Assembly: GCA_002696315.1 (NCBI GenBank)
Contig: NZRR01000029.1
Coordinates: 35,369-70,215 of the forward strand
Direction: 5' to 3'
From: Methanobacteriota archaeon
GTDB lineage: Archaea > Thermoplasmatota > Poseidoniia > Poseidoniales > Poseidoniaceae
Length of the DNA: 34,847 nt
The translations under genes and the position numbers were made by a program. Shown one piece after another: positions 32,958-34,847 of the stretch (positions within the stretch are counted from its first letter, which is position 1; every line of letters begins with the position of its first letter). The notes under the pieces were generated by a model. The model saw nothing but the letters and a program-made list of their open reading frames with translations, searched no databases and was not told where the DNA came from.

Positions 32958-34502
32958 TCATTGACTAAACCACATAGGTAGAGCTCTTTCATATCCTGTT
33001 AAACGGATTCCACTAAGTGCAGCGATTTCATAGCTATTGGATCTTAGATGCTTGCGTCCTATTTTCTCTATACTATCTAATCCAAGTTCTTCTAACCAGC
33101 CTCGAAGTTCTTGGTGAATTTCTGATGAAGCTTTCTCCATTTCTTGAATTTCTTTAGAAATTATTCCTGCCGCTCCACAAGCTCTTGCAACTATAATATC
33201 ATTAGATGAAACTTTCCAAGGTACTGAAATAAATGTTGGACATGTTGAACTATCTATTTTTGTTTCAATTATTGAACGACCAATTTTAGGTAAACATGAA
33301 GTAGCATGTAGGCCACTAATGTCCGATAAATCGACTATTAATCCTTGAATTGGATGATTTTTACCACTTGTATGTAAATTATTTACCCTTGACAATCCGT
33401 CTTTAAGTAGAATTGGAATCAATCTTGAACTAATTGCCCTTATTGCAACTAACAATCCATCTAATGAGGGGGGAGACATTGTAGGCATTGATGATAAGTC
33501 AATAATTACTCCACCAGCATTTTTAATATCTTTATGTGAATTTTGAATATTATCTTCATTAATTATTAAAAAATCAGAATCTTTCGGTTTTGAGTTAACA
33601 ATTGTGCTGAATTTTTCAGTAGATTTTTTAGATTCAAAAATCAATGGTAAATCTAATCCCATGCTCTCAATGTTACTCTCCAAACTAGGAATTTCATCAC
33701 CTCCAAGGACTACGATTGTATCTAATGCTTGGCCCTTAACTAGTCTATTTTTTCCAATTTCTGGTACAATTGTTAATTCAGACCAATCACCAAGAGATTT
33801 TTTATTCGGTTGTTTCGTACTAACTTCTATGGAATTATCTGCAACTATACAAACTACATCGTTTGATAGTTTAAGTAATTCATCATTTAGAGATTCATTG
33901 AAATCCTCAATTTCTTTTTTCGAAGGTGTAATCATTTTAGCACCTTCTCCTGGCTTTGGGCATCTTCCACTAACATAGATTCTTCCTCCAGTCATCCTAC
34001 TTCCCACTGAATCGCCAACATCACCAACCACTAGTATGGTTCCTCCTGTCATTCCAGCTCCTACTTGTGATCCTGCATCTCCTCTGATGATTAGAAGACC
34101 ACCTCTTAGAGACGAACCTGCAAATTTTCCACAACCATCTCTGGCTATAATTTTACCATCAACCATGCCATGGCCTATATGGTCACCTACTTTTCTTTCA
34201 ATTACGTGCATACCGCCATTATTCCATGCTCCATGAAAATCTCCAGAACTACCTTCAAGTGAGAATGATCCACCTTGGCATAAAATTCCATTCATATGGC
34301 CAAGTTCACCTAAAATTCTAATTCTACCTTTTTCAGGTAATGCGGGGGCTAAACCAATTTCTCCTTTCTTAGGAATTGGCTCACCTTCTCTAGACCAACC
34401 AATTTTGATAGGTTTATTCAATTCGATGCCTTGTTTGAGCATTTTCGCTAAATCTTTGTTTAACTTCAAACTTCGGACTATCTCTTCACGCATGTTGCCC
34501 AT
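32958..34502 (-). CDS. GXGXG-domain protein fused to a degenerate glutamate synthase barrel
   Basis: A 514-residue protein. Residues ~60-190 form a GXGXG beta-helix (GDFHGAWNNGGMHVIER, GKFAGSSLRGGLLIIRGDAG, GAGMTGGTILVVGDVGDSVG), as in glutamate synthase and the C subunit of formylmethanofuran dehydrogenase. After a linker, residues ~320-514 recall the FMN-binding domain of archaeal glutamate synthase: MSPPSLDGLLVAIRAI matches the SPPxxDDL segment, and EIHQELRGWLEELGLD...GRKHLRSNSYEIAALSGIRL matches its C-terminal helices. The gene lacks the glycine-rich FMN and 3Fe-4S motifs of that domain, so barrel activity is doubtful. Its role may be structural, in a complex, or regulatory. ATG 34502 is used, but ATG 34493 is an alternative. 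Confidence is high for the GXGXG domain and moderate for the barrel remnant. Confidence 0.8.
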   Translation of the reverse strand: MGNMREEIVRSLKLNKDLAKMLKQGIELNKPIKIGWSREGEPIPKKGEIGLAPALPEKGRIRILGELGHMNGILCQGGSFSLEGSSGDFHGAWNNGGMHVIERKVGDHIGHGMVDGKIIARDGCGKFAGSSLRGGLLIIRGDAGSQVGAGMTGGTILVVGDVGDSVGSRMTGGRIYVSGRCPKPGEGAKMITPSKKEIEDFNESLNDELLKLSNDVVCIVADNSIEVSTKQPNKKSLGDWSELTIVPEIGKNRLVKGQALDTIVVLGGDEIPSLESNIESMGLDLPLIFESKKSTEKFSTIVNSKPKDSDFLIINEDNIQNSHKDIKNAGGVIIDLSSMPTMSPPSLDGLLVAIRAISSRLIPILLKDGLSRVNNLHTSGKNHPIQGLIVDLSDISGLHATSCLPKIGRSIIETKIDSSTCPTFISVPWKVSSNDIIVARACGAAGIISKEIQEMEKASSEIHQELRGWLEELGLDSIEKIGRKHLRSNSYEIAALSGIRLTGYERALPMWFSQ

Positions 34503-34589
34503 AACGTTACAAAAGATTATTGCACTTAAATCGACAGGTAATTTTTCATCATTATCAGCCAGTTCAAAACTAAATTAGTATACGCATCA

Positions 34590-34597
34590 TTTATTGA
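34590..34597 (+). promoter_or_regulatory. Possible TATA box of the GAPDH gene
   Basis: TTTATTGA lies about 30 bases before ATG 34627 and would give a very short leader. It is a weak match to the consensus. Confidence 0.3.
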
Positions 34598-34626
34598 TGG
34601 CCAACTCTGAGCCTTGTCTGAAACAC

Positions 34627-34847
34627 ATGGTTACAAGAGTTGCAATTAATGGATTTGGAACAATTGGGAAGAGGGTTGCTGATGCTGTAGATGCCCAAGA
34701 TGATATGGAAATTGTAGGAGTTACGAAAACAAGACCATCTTTCGGATGTGATCTCGCGGTAAAAAAGAATTTTCCTCTTTTTTGTACATTTGATACTCAA
34801 GAAAAAATCGATGCATTCGCAGAGGCGGGTTATGACTGTAAAGGTGG
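34627..34847 (+). CDS. gap: Glyceraldehyde-3-phosphate dehydrogenase, archaeal type II (3' end outside window)
   Basis: The first 73 codons of a type II GAPDH, which oxidises glyceraldehyde 3-phosphate to 1,3-bisphosphoglycerate or works in reverse in gluconeogenesis. The N-terminus reads MVTRVAINGFGTIGKRVADA, the archaeal NAD(P)-binding GxGxIG motif, followed by VGVTKTRPSFGCDLAV, which is typical of the archaeal enzyme. The gene runs off the right edge, so the catalytic Cys region is not seen. ATG 34627 was chosen because type II enzymes begin just before RVAINGFG; an in-frame ATG at 34597 would add ten residues and is less likely. It is divergent from the GXGXG gene. Confidence 0.93.
   Translation, partial: MVTRVAINGFGTIGKRVADAVDAQDDMEIVGVTKTRPSFGCDLAVKKNFPLFCTFDTQEKIDAFAEAGYDCKG

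Noticed and set aside
34597-34626. In-frame ATG ten codons upstream of GAPDH
   Set aside because: Type II GAPDH normally begins right before RVAINGFG, and the TATA-like element overlaps the earlier ATG.

Overview
The window is strongly AT-rich and densely coded, with no gap above about 200 bases, and it is clearly archaeal. The evidence is the archaeal form of ribosomal protein uS15, an archaeosine synthase (ArcS), a stand-alone ATP-PPase subunit of GMP synthase, archaeal-type GluRS and PheT, type II GAPDH, RNase HII, a UPF0201 protein, and a tRNA-Asn with no encoded CCA. Large secreted proteins full of calcium-binding DxDxDG repeats, a subtilase and several surface proteins with one C-terminal membrane anchor suggest a marine planktonic Thermoplasmatota archaeon. 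Marine Group II (Poseidoniales) fits best; Marine Group III is not excluded. This placement is inferred from gene content, not from a phylogeny.

Layout: 1-452 (-) is the N-terminal part of a WalJ-like MBL-fold hydrolase. 624-7619 (+) is a cell-envelope cluster: a 1902-residue repeat protein with a beta-propeller insert, a small helical protein and a lipoprotein with a metzincin-like protease motif. 7611-9506 holds a small membrane protein (-), a pyroglutamyl peptidase-Nudix fusion (+) and a UPF0201 protein (-). 9623-12684 (+) is a GT2 glycosyltransferase that seems to begin at ATT, a membrane zinc-ribbon protein and DnaJ. 12750-16854 (-) is tRNA-Asn, a membrane-anchored subtilase, and the purE/GMP-synthase pair. 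16895-18430 is a divergent pair of membrane proteins. 18460-25689 alternates two large surface proteins (-) with arcS and an rps15-linked gene pair (+). 25774-26606 is a helical protein (-) and a CBS protein (+). 26603-31142 (-) is surface protein, RNase HII and GluRS in one run. 31188-34502 (-) is a GXGXG/degenerate glutamate-synthase protein followed by PheT. 34627 onward (+) is the start of GAPDH.

How the genes work together: housekeeping functions (tRNA charging, tRNA modification, purine synthesis, chaperone, RNA removal from DNA) are interleaved with an exported set that looks like a surface coat plus proteolysis machinery. The subtilase, the metalloprotease-like lipoprotein and the pyroglutamyl peptidase would suit an organism that feeds on protein or peptides, which is an inference. 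Most exported-protein genes carry strong Shine-Dalgarno sites, while several cytosolic genes have a TATA-like box so close to the start codon that leaderless transcripts are likely.

The observations most worth checking are the peptidase-Nudix fusion with both active sites largely intact, the GT2 gene with a perfect Shine-Dalgarno before an ATT codon and no standard start, the GXGXG protein fused to a decayed glutamate synthase barrel, and the propeller-containing giant repeat protein.
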